Assembly: GCA_916048095.2 (NCBI GenBank)
Contig: OU696590.1
Span: forward strand, 264,001-328,000
Source: Sacculina carcini
Taxonomy: Eukaryota > Arthropoda > Thecostraca > Sacculinidae
Reading direction: 5' to 3'
Length of the DNA stretch: 64,000 bases
Numbering within the stretch: position 1 is the first letter of the stretch; the number at the start of each line of letters is the position of its first letter. Of this stretch, positions 1 through 13,625 are shown in pieces. A program made the translations under genes and the position numbers. The notes below the pieces were generated by a model. It was not told the origin of the DNA. It did no database searches and was given only the letters and a program-made list of their open reading frames with translations.

Positions 1-1096
1 GGCGTAGATTCTGGAGGGGGGGTATATGTACCACCGACGAATTGGCGGGGGTATGAATATGGTATGAATATGCAATTATACTCTCCGAAAATTCTGCTGA
101 GTTCAGTTCACTGGGTATATTATCATCAAAATCAGCATAGCCAAAAAGATGAATTCACGAAAACTGTAAAAAAATATACTTTACGCAATATACTTCTCAT
201 TGAGGTATGTGTGTTGTAATTGAATAGGCCGAATATAGTTGAGGGTCTCATGCAGTTGACCAACTGAGTCAACTTTGAACACCAATGATGGCTGTCATCT
301 CCCGAACCTCGACACAAATCTACGCAACTCGACGACTTGATGACTTTACTATTTTTGCATCATTTTTCTAATCTTTGATGATTCATAACAGGAGACTGTC
401 AACCAAAATAAACTATTATATCCGGGTAAAAGTGAACGTGATTCATCTCGAAAAGGTACGATTTTCCGAGACCTCGGTAAATGCTCGCTGCTGGTTAAGT
501 TTGCCATGGAAAGGGCTGGATGGTAGCATGTATGATGACCGACCCCTGTTATGATGCCGACCCCAATTCTACAACGTCCGCTTTTACGATCATCGATTGG
601 TTGCCAAGCAGCGATGACGTAAACTCGCATGTACGAGCGTCAGCTGGCAACAACATATCGTTACTACTTGTCGCTCTAATGTCTGGATTTAAACTCCCTC
701 TCAGCTATAGTTGCGCCACCTGGACGTCGCCAAGCGTACTAGCGACGTAGTAGGTGCGTACGTGAGAGAAAATTACGTTATTGCCTGTCGCTCGGCCACT
801 ATCAGCTGTTCGGTGAATGTGCGACTGCGCACTCACTACGCTCGAGGCTATGTTGACTCAACAAAGAGATCTATCGTCGACGCAGTTGTGTGGTGTAGGG
901 AGGTTGTACGGTGTGTTATGCTGTCTTGTCTGGCTTACTAGTTGTTTTCCAAGGCATATGGGGCTTTAGGGGTGAATTTGTAATGTGCGCTTGATTTTTG
1001 TTGCATGTGTTACTCTATACCATGATATATTTCAGGCTATGATTCCACCGTTTTGAAGATTACTATTTCCAAGAGTGTACGAAACTGCAATGAATC
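1..1096. other. ULK upstream region
   Basis: Contains dispersed repeat A (85-315). The rest is non-repetitive and no gene is recognised. A short out-of-frame upstream ORF, 1090-1170, overlaps the ULK start codon. Confidence 0.5.
85..315 (+). repeat. Dispersed repeat A, copy 1
   Basis: Shares TCTGCTGAGTT, GGGTATATT.TCATCAAAATCAG and GTGTTGTAATTGAATA with 62030-62250. It shares AACTGAGTC and GAACACCAATGATGG with 33145-33190. Unidentified family. Confidence 0.6.
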
Positions 1097-4000
1097 ATGG
1101 ATATCACGGATATTTACGACTTTTCTTCCAAAGATCTCATTGGACATGGAGCGTTTGCTGTCGTCTATAAGGCCAGAGCCAAAAAGGTTTGAGGAAATTG
1201 TTCTACTCTGACTTCTCTGATTTCATTATTTGGATAAATTCATAATCATATCACTGCGTCCTTATTTTTTGGTTTTCGATTGTGTTAAGATATTTTTTGT
1301 GTGTAGTTTATATGTTGGGCTGATATTTGTGTTTATGTCTTTGCACGGACTGGTCGGGTGGTTTATGTAACTGTTCCAAGTCGGGACTTTTATTGGGATC
1401 ACAATTCCCAGTATGATAGTGCAAATTTTCTGTTGAAATTCCTAGTTTCAGGGGAAATGGAGAGCTGTTAGACCAAGTTAGTGGCGATATATACTATAGA
1501 TAAGATTCAATATAAACTGTGAATATAATAAAGATTGTATAACATTATATAACATATACTATGAACTACATATTGAATGTTTATCTAGTTTGTGGTTACA
1601 TATCTGGTATCTAGTATTTCTAGTATCTAGCCACATAGTAATACACAATTATAAATAATATAAAATAACTCAAGGTAGATCTATGGATAAATATGGTTTG
1701 AAGGTGAATATAATTTGTGAATGGATTGTGAACCAGTCAGAAATTTGTGAACCAGTCAGGTCGCTTTGTCTTCCGTCTTCCTCCGCGCACGCCAACTTCT
1801 CCCTACTTATATAAACTTGGCTGGCTTCCTGATAAGGCTCGAATTAACTATAAACTGTGCTGTCTTATCTGTTAAATTATTCGCTCACCCTCCTCTCCTT
1901 CTTACCTCCGCTCTCTACTATCTGAACCTCAACACTCAGGTCGTCGTCTTCACTCTCTTCACTGTCCTCGAGCAGTTTTGGAGTCGCCTTGGTCGGCGAA
2001 ATCTTTCTACTTCTTTGCTCCTCGTCTCTACAACTCCTTGCCTTCTCGTATCCGGTCATCCCCTTCACTTCGATCCTTCTCTTCTGCTCTTCATGCACAT
2101 CTTCTTGAGTCTACCTCTCCCTGTTGAATGGCTTCGTGTTTTTCTTTTGTATATACGCCTGTTAAACTTTATCTGTCATGCTCTTAGCTATTCTGACATT
2201 TGTTTAATTTATTTTATAAACATACATACCATATTATTTTTTATCACATCCTGTCATCGCACCATTGTATATTTGGCGCTATATTAAATACATGTTGTTG
2301 TTGTTGTTTTTGTTGAACGTTTTCATTTTGGCAAGTAAGAAGGAAATTGGTGAGTCTCTAAGATGCCTGTATGATGGCTGTCTGTTTTGTTGTTTTTCTC
2401 AACGAGTCATTTATTTTTGGTGACGAACAGAACGCCGACCATGTCGTGGCCATCAAGAGCATCACCAAGAAGAACTTGGCCAAATCTCAGAACCTGCTCA
2501 GCAAGGAGATCAACATCCTGAAGACGTTGACGGAACTTCGTCACGAGCACATCGTTGCTCTGCTAGACTGCAGACAGACTCAGTCGCACGTGCATCTGGT
2601 GATGGAGGTGTGAACGCTCATCTTCACTTCTTAATGTGTCGCAGATTAGCAGTAACTGCAACTCAGCAGATATTACAATGTTATCACCAGTATGTGTTCT
2701 GTAAATATTGGTTTTTGACGAGTATTTTCGTGTTTTTTGTTTTTCAGTATTGCAACGGAGGTGACCTGGGCGACTATCTTCATGGTGAGTCCAGCACTTA
2801 CACATTTCCCCACAACATTGTACACATATTTTGTGTAGCACCGCGAGAATTTAGTGGAACTAGCATTTTTGTGAAGAATACGCTTTGCTTTCTGTGAATG
2901 AATTCTGGTGATTTTTTCACTTCTCTGTACAATAAGTTTCTCAGCTTGCTTGTTCTCACAGTATGTTTTTCTGCTAGTGAATTCAGTGTGTTTTTTGTTC
3001 ACTCATATTGCTCGTGCATTGTACTGAATAATTTTCAATATTGTTTATCCTCAGCCAAATAGTATTTGTGCATTTTTTCATGCACACATTTTGCTTTTTG
3101 TTGCTTATTTTTCTTTTCGACGTTCGATGTTGGTTGTTATTTTGTGACGCCCATTACTGTTCACTCAACAGCGGGCGTTTTTCTGTTGTGACTTTTTATA
3201 CGGACTTTCGTTTATACACACACACACACACACACACATACACACACACCAAACGGCATCGACCTTTCTCGTTTTTACTGTCGAAGGATTTTTACACGGC
3301 TTCTCAACTCGTTGCTGGGCGATTTTTTTTCGCTTACACCCGGCGTGCAATCCACGTTCGTGTTGCATCTGTTGGCGTGTTGGTCTCGACCGCAACCACG
3401 CAGTCTCAGCTTTCGTTGTAAATGCATCTTTTTCATTATATCCATTCTGATAATCCAAAAATATATCTTTTTTCAACTGAGGTAAATATTATGGGATTTA
3501 TTAGTGCAATTTATCGTGTTTAACGCGAGTTTTTAGTTTTTGACAGCAACGTATTGTCATTTTTGAGATTGTTTGTTGTGTTCACCTGTTTGTTCCTACG
3601 CTGCGGACACTGTGATATATCACAAGTTATTCTTCATAGACTCAGCGGCGGATCCAGAGTGCAATTTTCAGGGCTGAATTATGTATAAGTGACTAGGTAT
3701 TGTGAGAACGTCATGGCTTGAGACATTTATCAATGATATATACACACAATAATGTGCGAATATGTTTTGCGATAATGCTTATATCAACAATTTCTACTGA
3801 AAGATATTTTTCTTGCCGTCTTTGAGTGAATCTCTTGGTTACAAGGAGTTGATGGAAATATTTTGGGAGTTTCAGTCCCGTGAGCCCCCTCTGTATCTGT
3901 CAGTGAGTCGTAGTAGCCAGTCACTGGTTGATATCAGTTACTGGTTGATATCAGTTACTGGTTGATATTAGTTACTGGTTGATATCAGTTACTGGTTGAT

Positions 4001-7000
4001 ATCAGTCACTGGTTGATATTAGTTACTGGTTGATATTAGTTACTGGTTGATATTAGTTACTGGTTGATATCAGTTACTGGTTGATATTAGTCACTGGTTG
4101 ATATTAGTTACTGGTTGATATTAGTTACTGGTTGATATTAGTTACTGGTTGATATTAGTTACTGGTTGATATTAGTTACTGGTTGATATCAGTTACTGGT
4201 TGATATTAGTCACTGGTTGATATTAGTTACTGGTTGATATCAGTTACTGGTTGATATTAGTCACTGGTTGATATTAGTTACTGGTTGATATTAGTTACTG
4301 GTTGATATTAGTCACTGGTTGATATTAGTTACTGGTTGATATCAGTTACTGGTTGATATTAGTTACTGGTTGATATTAGTTACTGGTTGATATCAGTTAC
4401 TGGTTGATATCAGTTACTGGTTGATATTAGTTACTGGTTGATATTAGTCACTGGTTGATATTAGTTACTGGTTGATATTAGTTACTGGTTGATATTAGTT
4501 ACTGGTTGATATCAGTTACTGGTTGATATTAGTTACTGGTTGATATCAGTTACTGGTTGATATTAGTCACTGGTTGATATTAGTTACTGGTTGATATTAG
4601 TTACTGGTTGATATCAGTCACTGGTTGATATTAGTTACTGGTTGATATTAGTTACTGGTTGATATCAGTTACTGGTTGATATCAGTTACTGGTTGATATT
4701 AGTTACTGGTTGATATCAGTTACTGGTTGATATTAGTCACTGGTTGATATTAGTTACTGGTTGATATTAGTTACTGGTTGATATTAGTTACTGGTTGATA
4801 TCAGTTACTGGTTGATATTAGTTACTGGTTGATATCAGTTACTGGTTGATATTAGTCACTGGTTGATATTAGTTACTGGTTGATATTAGTTACTGGTTGA
4901 TATCAGTTACTGGTTGATATTAGTCACTGGTTGATATTAGTTACTGGTTGATATCAGTTACTGGTTGATATCAGTTACTGGTTGATATTAGTTACTGGTT
5001 GATATCAGTTACTGGTTGATATTAGTCACTGGTTGATATTAGTTACTGGTTGATATTAGTTACTGGTTGATATCAGTTACTGGTTGATATCAGTTACTGG
5101 TTGATATTAGTTACTGGTTGATATCAGTTACTGGTTGATATCAGTTACTGGTTGATATTAGTCACTGGTTGATATTAGTTACTGGTTGATATTAGTTACT
5201 GGTTGATATCAGTTACTGGTTGATATCAGTTACTGGTTGATATCAGTTACTGGTTGATATCAGTTACTGGTTGATATTAGTCACTGGTTGATATTAGTTA
5301 CTGGTTGATATTAGTCACTGGTTGATATTAGTTACTGGTTGATATTAGTTACTGGTTGATATTAGTTACTGGTTGATATCAGTTACTGGTTGATATTAGT
5401 TACTGGTTGATATCAGTTACTGGTTGATATTAGTCACTGGTTGATATTAGTTACTGGTTGATATTAGTTACTGGTTGATATCAGTTACTGGTTGATATTA
5501 GTTACTGGTTGATATCAGTCACTGGTTGATATTAGTTACTGGTTGATATTAGTTACTGGTTGATATCAGTTACTGGTTGATATCAGTTACTGGTTGATAT
5601 TAGTTACTGGTTGATATCAGTTACTGGTTGATATTAGTCACTGGTTGATATTAGTTACTGGTTGATATTAGTTACTGGTTGATATTAGTTACTGGTTGAT
5701 ATCAGTTACTGGTTGATATTAGTTACTGGTTGATATCAGTTACTGGTTGATATTAGTCACTGGTTGATATTAGTTACTGGTTGATATTAGTTACTGGTTG
5801 ATATCAGTTACTGGTTGATATTAGTCACTGGTTGATATTAGTTACTGGTTGATATCAGTTACTGGTTGATATCAGTTACTGGTTGATATTAGTTACTGGT
5901 TGATATCAGTTACTGGTTGATATTAGTCACTGGTTGATATTAGTTACTGGTTGATATTAGTTACTGGTTGATATCAGTTACTGGTTGATATCAGTTACTG
6001 GTTGATATTAGTTACTGGTTGATATCAGTTACTGGTTGATATCAGTTACTGGTTGATATTAGTCACTGGTTGATATTAGTTACTGGTTGATATTAGTTAC
6101 TGGTTGATATCAGTTACTGGTTGATATTAGTTACTGGTTGATATCAGTTACTGGTTGATATTAGTTACTGGTTGATATTAGTTACTGGTTGATATGTATT
6201 AACCTATCTGGTTGGTCTTTGTATGTCTGACTCGTGTGTGTGTGCATGTGTGTGTGTGTGTGTGTGTGCATGTGTGTGTGTGTGTGTGTATGCTGATAGC
6301 CAAGGGAACACTGAGCGAACACACGATAGGCATGTTTGTGAGGCAGCTGGTCGGAGCAATGCGCGCGCTCCACTCAAACGGCATCATTCATCGCGATCTC
6401 AAGCCGCAGAATATTCTGCTATCATACCGCGCCACAACCGCACGAGCTGCGCCACCCTCGCCACGCCATATTTGCCTCAAAATCGCCGACTTCGGTTTTG
6501 CACGATTTCTACAGGACGGTGTTATGGCAGCCACTCTGTGCGGCTCACCCATGTACATGGTGAGATGATCATGTGTACATGATGAGATGAACATGTGTAC
6601 ATGGTGAGATGATCATGTGTACATTATGAGATGAACATGTGTACATTATGAGATGAACATGTGTACATGGTGAGATGAACATGTGTACATGGTGAGATGA
6701 ACATATGTACATGGTGAGATGAACATGTGTACATGGTGAGATGAACATGTGTACATGGTGAGATGAACATGTGTACATGGTGAGATGAACATGTGTACAT
6801 GGTGAGATGAACATGTGTACATGGTGAGATGAACATGTGTACATGGTGAGATGAACATGTGTACATGGTGAGATGAACATGTGTACATGGTGATATGAAC
6901 ATGTGTACATGTTGAGATGAACATGTGTACATTATGAGATGAACATGTGTACATGATGAGATGAACATGTGTACATGGTGAGATGAACATGTGTACATGG

Positions 7001-8795
7001 TGATATGAACATGTGTACATGTTGAGATGAACATGTGTACATTATGAGATGAACATGTGTACATTATGAGATGAACATGTGTACATGGTGATATGAACAT
7101 GTGTACATGGTGATATGAACATGTGTACATGGTGAGATGAACATGTGTACATGGTGATATGAACATGTGTACATGGTGAGATGAACATGTGTACATGGTG
7201 ATATGAACATGTGTACTTTACTGTATGTACATGGTGAGATGAACATGTGTACATGGTGAGATGAACATGTGTACATGGTGATATGAACATGTGTACATGG
7301 TGATATGAACATGTGTACATTATGAGATGAACATGTGTACATGGTGAGATGAACATGTGTACATGGTGATATGAACATGTGTACATGGTGATATGAACAT
7401 GTGTACATGATGAGATGAACATGTGTACATGATGAGATGAACATGTGTACATGGTGAGATGAACATGTGTACATTATGAGATGAACATGTGTACATGGTG
7501 AGATGAACATGTGTACATGGTGAGATGAACATGTGTACATGGTGAGATGAACATGTGTACATGGTGATATGAACATGTGTACATGGTGATATGAACATGT
7601 GTACATGGTGAGATGAACATATGTACATGGTGATATGAACATATGTACATGGTGATATGAACATGTGTACATGGTGATATGAACATGTGTACATGGTGAT
7701 ATGAACATGTGTACATGGTGATATGAACATGTGTACATGGTGAGATGAACATGTGTACATTATGAGATGAACATGTGTACATGGTGAGATGAACATGTGT
7801 ACATGGTGATATGAACATGTGTACATGGTGAGATGAACATGTGTACATGGTGATATGAACATGTGTACTTTACTGTGTGTACATGATGATATGAACATGT
7901 GTACTTTACTGTGTGTATGCGTGTTTGTGTGCTCTTCTCCATGTGTATGTGTGTGTATTCATGTGTCTGTATGTGTATTCGTGTTTGTGTGTTTGTGTGT
8001 GTGTGTATTTTTTTGAAGTGCACGTGCATATGTGTTTGTTCATCTTGGAGTATATTTTCCTCTTGTCCTGCTGACATGCATTGGTTGTAATTGTTTTGTC
8101 AGGCGACACGCAACACAACTCACAACACGCTGTTATAACCAGTCAACATATCATCCATTGCATCACTATGTGTGTGTGTGTGTGTGTATGTGTGTGTGTG
8201 CGTGTGTGCAGGCTCCTGAGGTGATAATGTCAGTGCAGTATGACATGAAAGCTGACTTGTGGAGTTTGGGTACGATATTATTTCAGTGTCTTAGCGGCAG
8301 TGCTCCATTTCACGCCAGCACTCCGCAAGCACTCAAACTCTTCTACGAACGAAACACCAATTTATCACCAAAGTCAGTGTTTTACTTTCATTATTGAATG
8401 ACTCAAATGATACTTGTACATGTCGTGTTGAAATTTTGCACTGACAAAAAGCATAAAAGGAACAATCGGATAGTTGTGAATGTTGTGTTTTGCTGTCAGT
8501 TTTTGTGATGTAACGTTGTGGTTGTCGTGATATCATGAGTGCATGAGTTGATTCATTAAATATTACATACTCGAGGCATATCCAGTGTGCTGGCTCTTAT
8601 TTCTGTCCAGTCGACACATAATTGTTGAGTGCTGGCGTAATTACAATTATTAATTCACACATGACACATAGTTCACTGGCTGTACATTAGCATCGAAACT
8701 CTCACTTGCCCTCAATATAGCCAATGCACAAGTAACAACTGCAGCTGGATACAATTCCCCACCGCGACTATAATGACTGACTGACGTGCGATAAA

Positions 8796-8844
<49 letters not shown>

Positions 8845-9307
8845 AATTCCGGCGGGCACATCCAGTCAGTTGGCTAGTTTATTGAGCGGCTTGCTGAAAC
8901 GCAACGCCAGTGAGCGTATCGACTTCGACGACTTTTTCCAGCACCCGTTTGTGCGGTGCGGTGGCAGTGCCGAGGATTGTGGCTCGGTGGTGGATTTCTG
9001 TGGCCGCTTGCAGACCAGCTCGTCGTGCACTGTGGACGCGACGCTGTCCTGTGTACGGTCACAATCACCAGTGCGTTCTCACGCTCGTCCGCTCTATGCT
9101 GATCAGTCACCGCCGCCTCTTCTGTCCCCCATGTCTGGTGCACGTGCGTCTCCCGCGTCCCCCCGCGCCGTCTCACCTCCCCCTCCTTGTGCCCCCCAAC
9201 TGCCAGCGGCCGCCAGTTGGACGCGGGCAGATTGTGAGGAAGACGGTTTTGTGTTGGTCAACACGGATCTCAGCGAACAATGTGTACCTTCCACCGCTCG
9301 GTACACT

Positions 9308-9345
<38 letters not shown>

Positions 9346-10956
9346 TACATGCACTCAAGGATAAACTGTTGTCCACTCGCATGTTTTGTCACCAATTTTT
9401 AACAATCCTGTTTTCAACAGATGTTTTTTATGCTGTATTCATGACTCAATGTGACTTGTACGTGTGTATGTCTATTACGTGTATCTAACCGTGTGTGTGT
9501 GTGTGTGTGTGCTGTTGCAGGGTGGGCGGCGGAGTGGGCGGGCGCGTGACATTGATGGCGCAGCCGGTGCCGGTTCCGTCGCAGCGTCACACATACCGGC
9601 TGTTGTGTGGAGGAGCACAGGAGGCAGCTGGCACGGTGGAGGACGAGGCCACACAGACAGTGCAGGATGATGATGAAACTGCGGCTGCCACTTCTCTAAC
9701 ACCGCCGACCGTGCAGTTCATGATGATGCCCGCCTCGCCACATCGCTGGTCTCTCAACAGTCCTCCTGCCGCCGTCACGACGACCGGCACGCGACGACAC
9801 CACGCCAGCGGGGGCCAGCGCGTCTTGCCTGCGCTGTCGGAACTGTCGCACGAGCAGCACACACAGATGCTGGTGAGCCGCAGCAGTGTGGAGGAGTCCG
9901 CCGGCAGGGCGTCATCGAGTGTCAGGTGAACGAGCCGCTGAACACGTTGAATCATTACTGAGTGGCTTTTCTTAATGTTATATTTCATATTTGCTGCTTC
10001 AATCTCAAGTCACTGAAGAGCTGAGTGAAGGCAAGATTGATTGAGCATAATGAAACACCAGTACTCTGTTTGACCTGCACACGCCTGTATGTATGTGTGT
10101 GTGTTGGCGGGCAGGTCGCTGGGAGGTCGTGCGGTCACGCTGCCTGACATGAAGTGTGGCTGTGTTCCTGCTAGCTCGCCAACTAGTGCAGTCGTTGGCA
10201 GCTCGGGTTTTCACCGCAGTCACACAGACAGCAGTCTACCGTTCCTGCTGCGACGACACACACAACACAACACGGCCACGCACGCACTGCTGCCCTACCG
10301 TCACCTACAACTGCGATCTCCCTGCACCGGTGAGTGCAACTGACTCTCTACTGACTGACTCACTGACTGACTGACTCACTGACTCTCACTGACTGACTGA
10401 CTGACTCACTGACTGACTGACTGACTGACTGACATGAAAATGATTGACTGACTCTCACTGACTGACTGACTGACATGAAACTGACTGCTGACTGCTGACT
10501 GACTGACTCTCACTGACTGACTGACTGACTGACATGAAACTGTCTCACTACTGACTGACTCTCACTGACTGACTGACTGACATGAAACTGACTGACTGAC
10601 TGACATGAAACTGACTCTCACTACTGACTGATTGACTGACTGACTCACTGACTTACTGACATGAAACTGACTGCTGACTGACTGACATGAAACTGACTGC
10701 TGACTGACTGACTGACTCACTGACTGACTGACTGACTGACTCTCACTGACTCACTGACTGACATGAAACTGACCGCACCAACATTATGTCTGCCAATCTG
10801 TCTAGCAATGTTACCACTGTTATCAGGCTATCAGGCGGTACTCTTCTATTTCTCCTATATTTCTGTTGATCAATGATACACTACGATTTTGCACATTATA
10901 CACAATATACTCACTGCTTTCAATTTGACCGACCCATTCCCATTGGTCTGTATGTA

Positions 10957-11034
<78 letters not shown>

Positions 11035-13589
11035 GTTGGTGGTCGCGGTGGTGAGTTGGCAGCAGTAACTGGAGATCTCACACCACACCATCATCATCAT
11101 CATCACCACCTTCATCATCGTCATCATCGTAATGTCGTGTCTCCGTCACCCGCCTCGCTTGAACCTCCGCTCACGTTCACCGCTCCTCTCGATCTCAAGG
11201 AGGAAACACTGCTCGATGTAACCACACCACTCACACACTCTCTCACACTCTCTCTCTCTCACACACTTTCTCACTCACACTCACAAACAGACACACACAC
11301 ACACACACACATATATATACTCACACATACACACACACATACATACGCTCACACATACACACTCACACCCACAAACCCACACACTCTCACACACACACAC
11401 ACACTCAAATTTCATTATGTACATTAAGAGATTTATAAGGCGTTTTTCACGGTTATATGTATGATGTGTGTGTGTGTGTGTGTGTGTGTGACAGGATGAG
11501 CACAACACTACGCTAACCAAACTGAACTACATCATGGCGTTTGTTCAGTGCATCGTGGAACTGGCAGACACCAAGGCGTCTGCGTTCACTGCACTCACAG
11601 GTGCACACTCTCACTCCACTCACACACTCACACACAAGCGGGGTACTTGTGTGATCACTTGAGTGCGACCAGTTATGAAAGCTTAATTGAACTAATCGAA
11701 TGCCGCCATATTTATCTACGTTTATTGGTTTAATTCCGGCAAGCGTCGTCTGGCGGCTTCAAACTCGAACTCGCACGAGACAAGTTTATTTGGCTTCAAG
11801 TTATATAGACAAGTTTATCTGACTTCAAGTTATATAGACAAGTTTATCTGACTTCAAGGTCGCAACTACCAGGTCCACTTTCATCTCACGTGTGTATGTA
11901 TGTGTATGTGTGTGGTGCAGAGTCGGTGCGCGTTGAAGCAATTCAGAGTGTGACGACGGTGGGTGGCGAGCAGAGAAGACGTGTTGAGCGACTGGCGCTT
12001 TATGTACGCGCTCTGCAACTGCTCTCATCGGCTCTGTCGATGGCCAAGGAGCGACTGCGAGCCAGAACACTGCATCCGACTGCCGCCGTGCGAACAGGCA
12101 AGTTCTCTCACGGTTATCCAGTAACTTTGGAACAATTCAGTTTGACTGTGGAGATCGCAGCTGATACATTTGTTTCTCTAGTAGTGCTAGTTGATAAGGT
12201 TAAAGTTGGGAGACGCCTAAGTAACAGCTGCTACACGGGAAGAAGCCGAAGCTTATGAACACATAGGTGTGTCCCGTGCAGCTCGCTGCCACCGCAGAAC
12301 CGACCCTCTCCACGCTATGGCGCCACAAGGACGAAAGACGTATTAGAGAGGGTCACATCCCCACAATACATGACACAACACATAACTGATATCTGGTACC
12401 CATTTACTGCTGGGTGGACAGGAACTGTTGGATTATAGAATTCACCCAAAGAAATTCTTCTCCGCCGGGTTTCGAACCACGCACTTCCCGCTTGTGAGGC
12501 TTGTGTTCTAACAACTACACCACGCAGTACAGCGTTGTTGCGGCGTTGGCTCTGTCTGAATGATGATGATGATGGTGATGATGATGATGATGTTGCAGTA
12601 TTGAGCGAGGCGAACTCGGTGTTCGGCCAGTGTTTGCGTCAGTGTGGCCAGTTATCTGGCAACACTAGTAGTGGAGGATCGCGGGGCCAGTCTCACCAGC
12701 AGTCTGCCTGTGACACCAGTACCCTGGACGTGGCCGCGTGTCACCGCCACGCCGACTGGCTGTTGTATCAACACGCCATCGATCTGGTGCGTGTCTCATC
12801 GGCCCGTCTCTTCACCACACTTCACTCGGCCACTCATGTTGATATGCCAGGCTCAGTTGAAATAATGCCCGCGCTGCTTTATGTGTATTGAGAACGTGCT
12901 TATTAAATCAGCACGATGTTCAGATGTGTGCGGCAATTTGTCGTGACCAGGCATGCTATTTTTCTAATTGAACCATTCATATTTCTAGATTGAATTAGGT
13001 AATATGCAGCTAACTTTGAACAAACTTATCTTTCTCTCACACAACCCCTCTAAAACTCTTTCTCACATAACCTCTTTAAACCTCTTTCTCACACAACTTC
13101 TCTAATCCTCTTTCACACACAACTTCTCTAAACCTCTTTCTCACACAACCTCTCTAAACCTCTCACAAAACCTCTAAACCTCTTTCACAAAACCTCTAAA
13201 CCTCTCTCACACAACCTCTCTAAATATCTTTCTCACACAAAACCTCTAAACCTCTCTCACACAACCTCTCTAAACCTCTTTCTCACAAAACCTCTTGAAT
13301 ATATATCTCTTTCTCTTACTGGATAATGCATGCTGTGTGTGTGCTGGTGTTTGTGTGTGTGTGTGTGTGTGTGTGCTGGTGTGTGTGTGTGTGCTGGTGC
13401 CTGTAGTGCCGACACGCCGCACTAGACGAGATGTTTGACGAGGCCGGTGTTGACTGGTCCCGCTGCTTCATCAAATATCGCACGGCTCATATCGTACTGC
13501 ACGCGCTCTCCCAACATGCCAAATGTGACTCCGACCGTCGCGCCTTACTCATGTGTCAGTAACTTGTGACTCACTGGCAGTAATGTCTC

Positions 13590-13625
<36 letters not shown>

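Noticed and set aside
1766..2287. 173-codon hydrophobic frame
   Set aside because: Lies in ULK intron 1 over a probable retroelement tail. No family resemblance, and CT-rich sequence explains the Leu richness.
3919..6195. CRISPR-like regular repeats (also 35635-37597)
   Set aside because: Repeats are directly adjacent with no unique spacers, in a eukaryotic intron.
6569..8077. Many minus-strand frames of 100-220 codons with CTHVH/MFIS repeats
   Set aside because: They are translations of the 22-bp donor-derived minisatellite.
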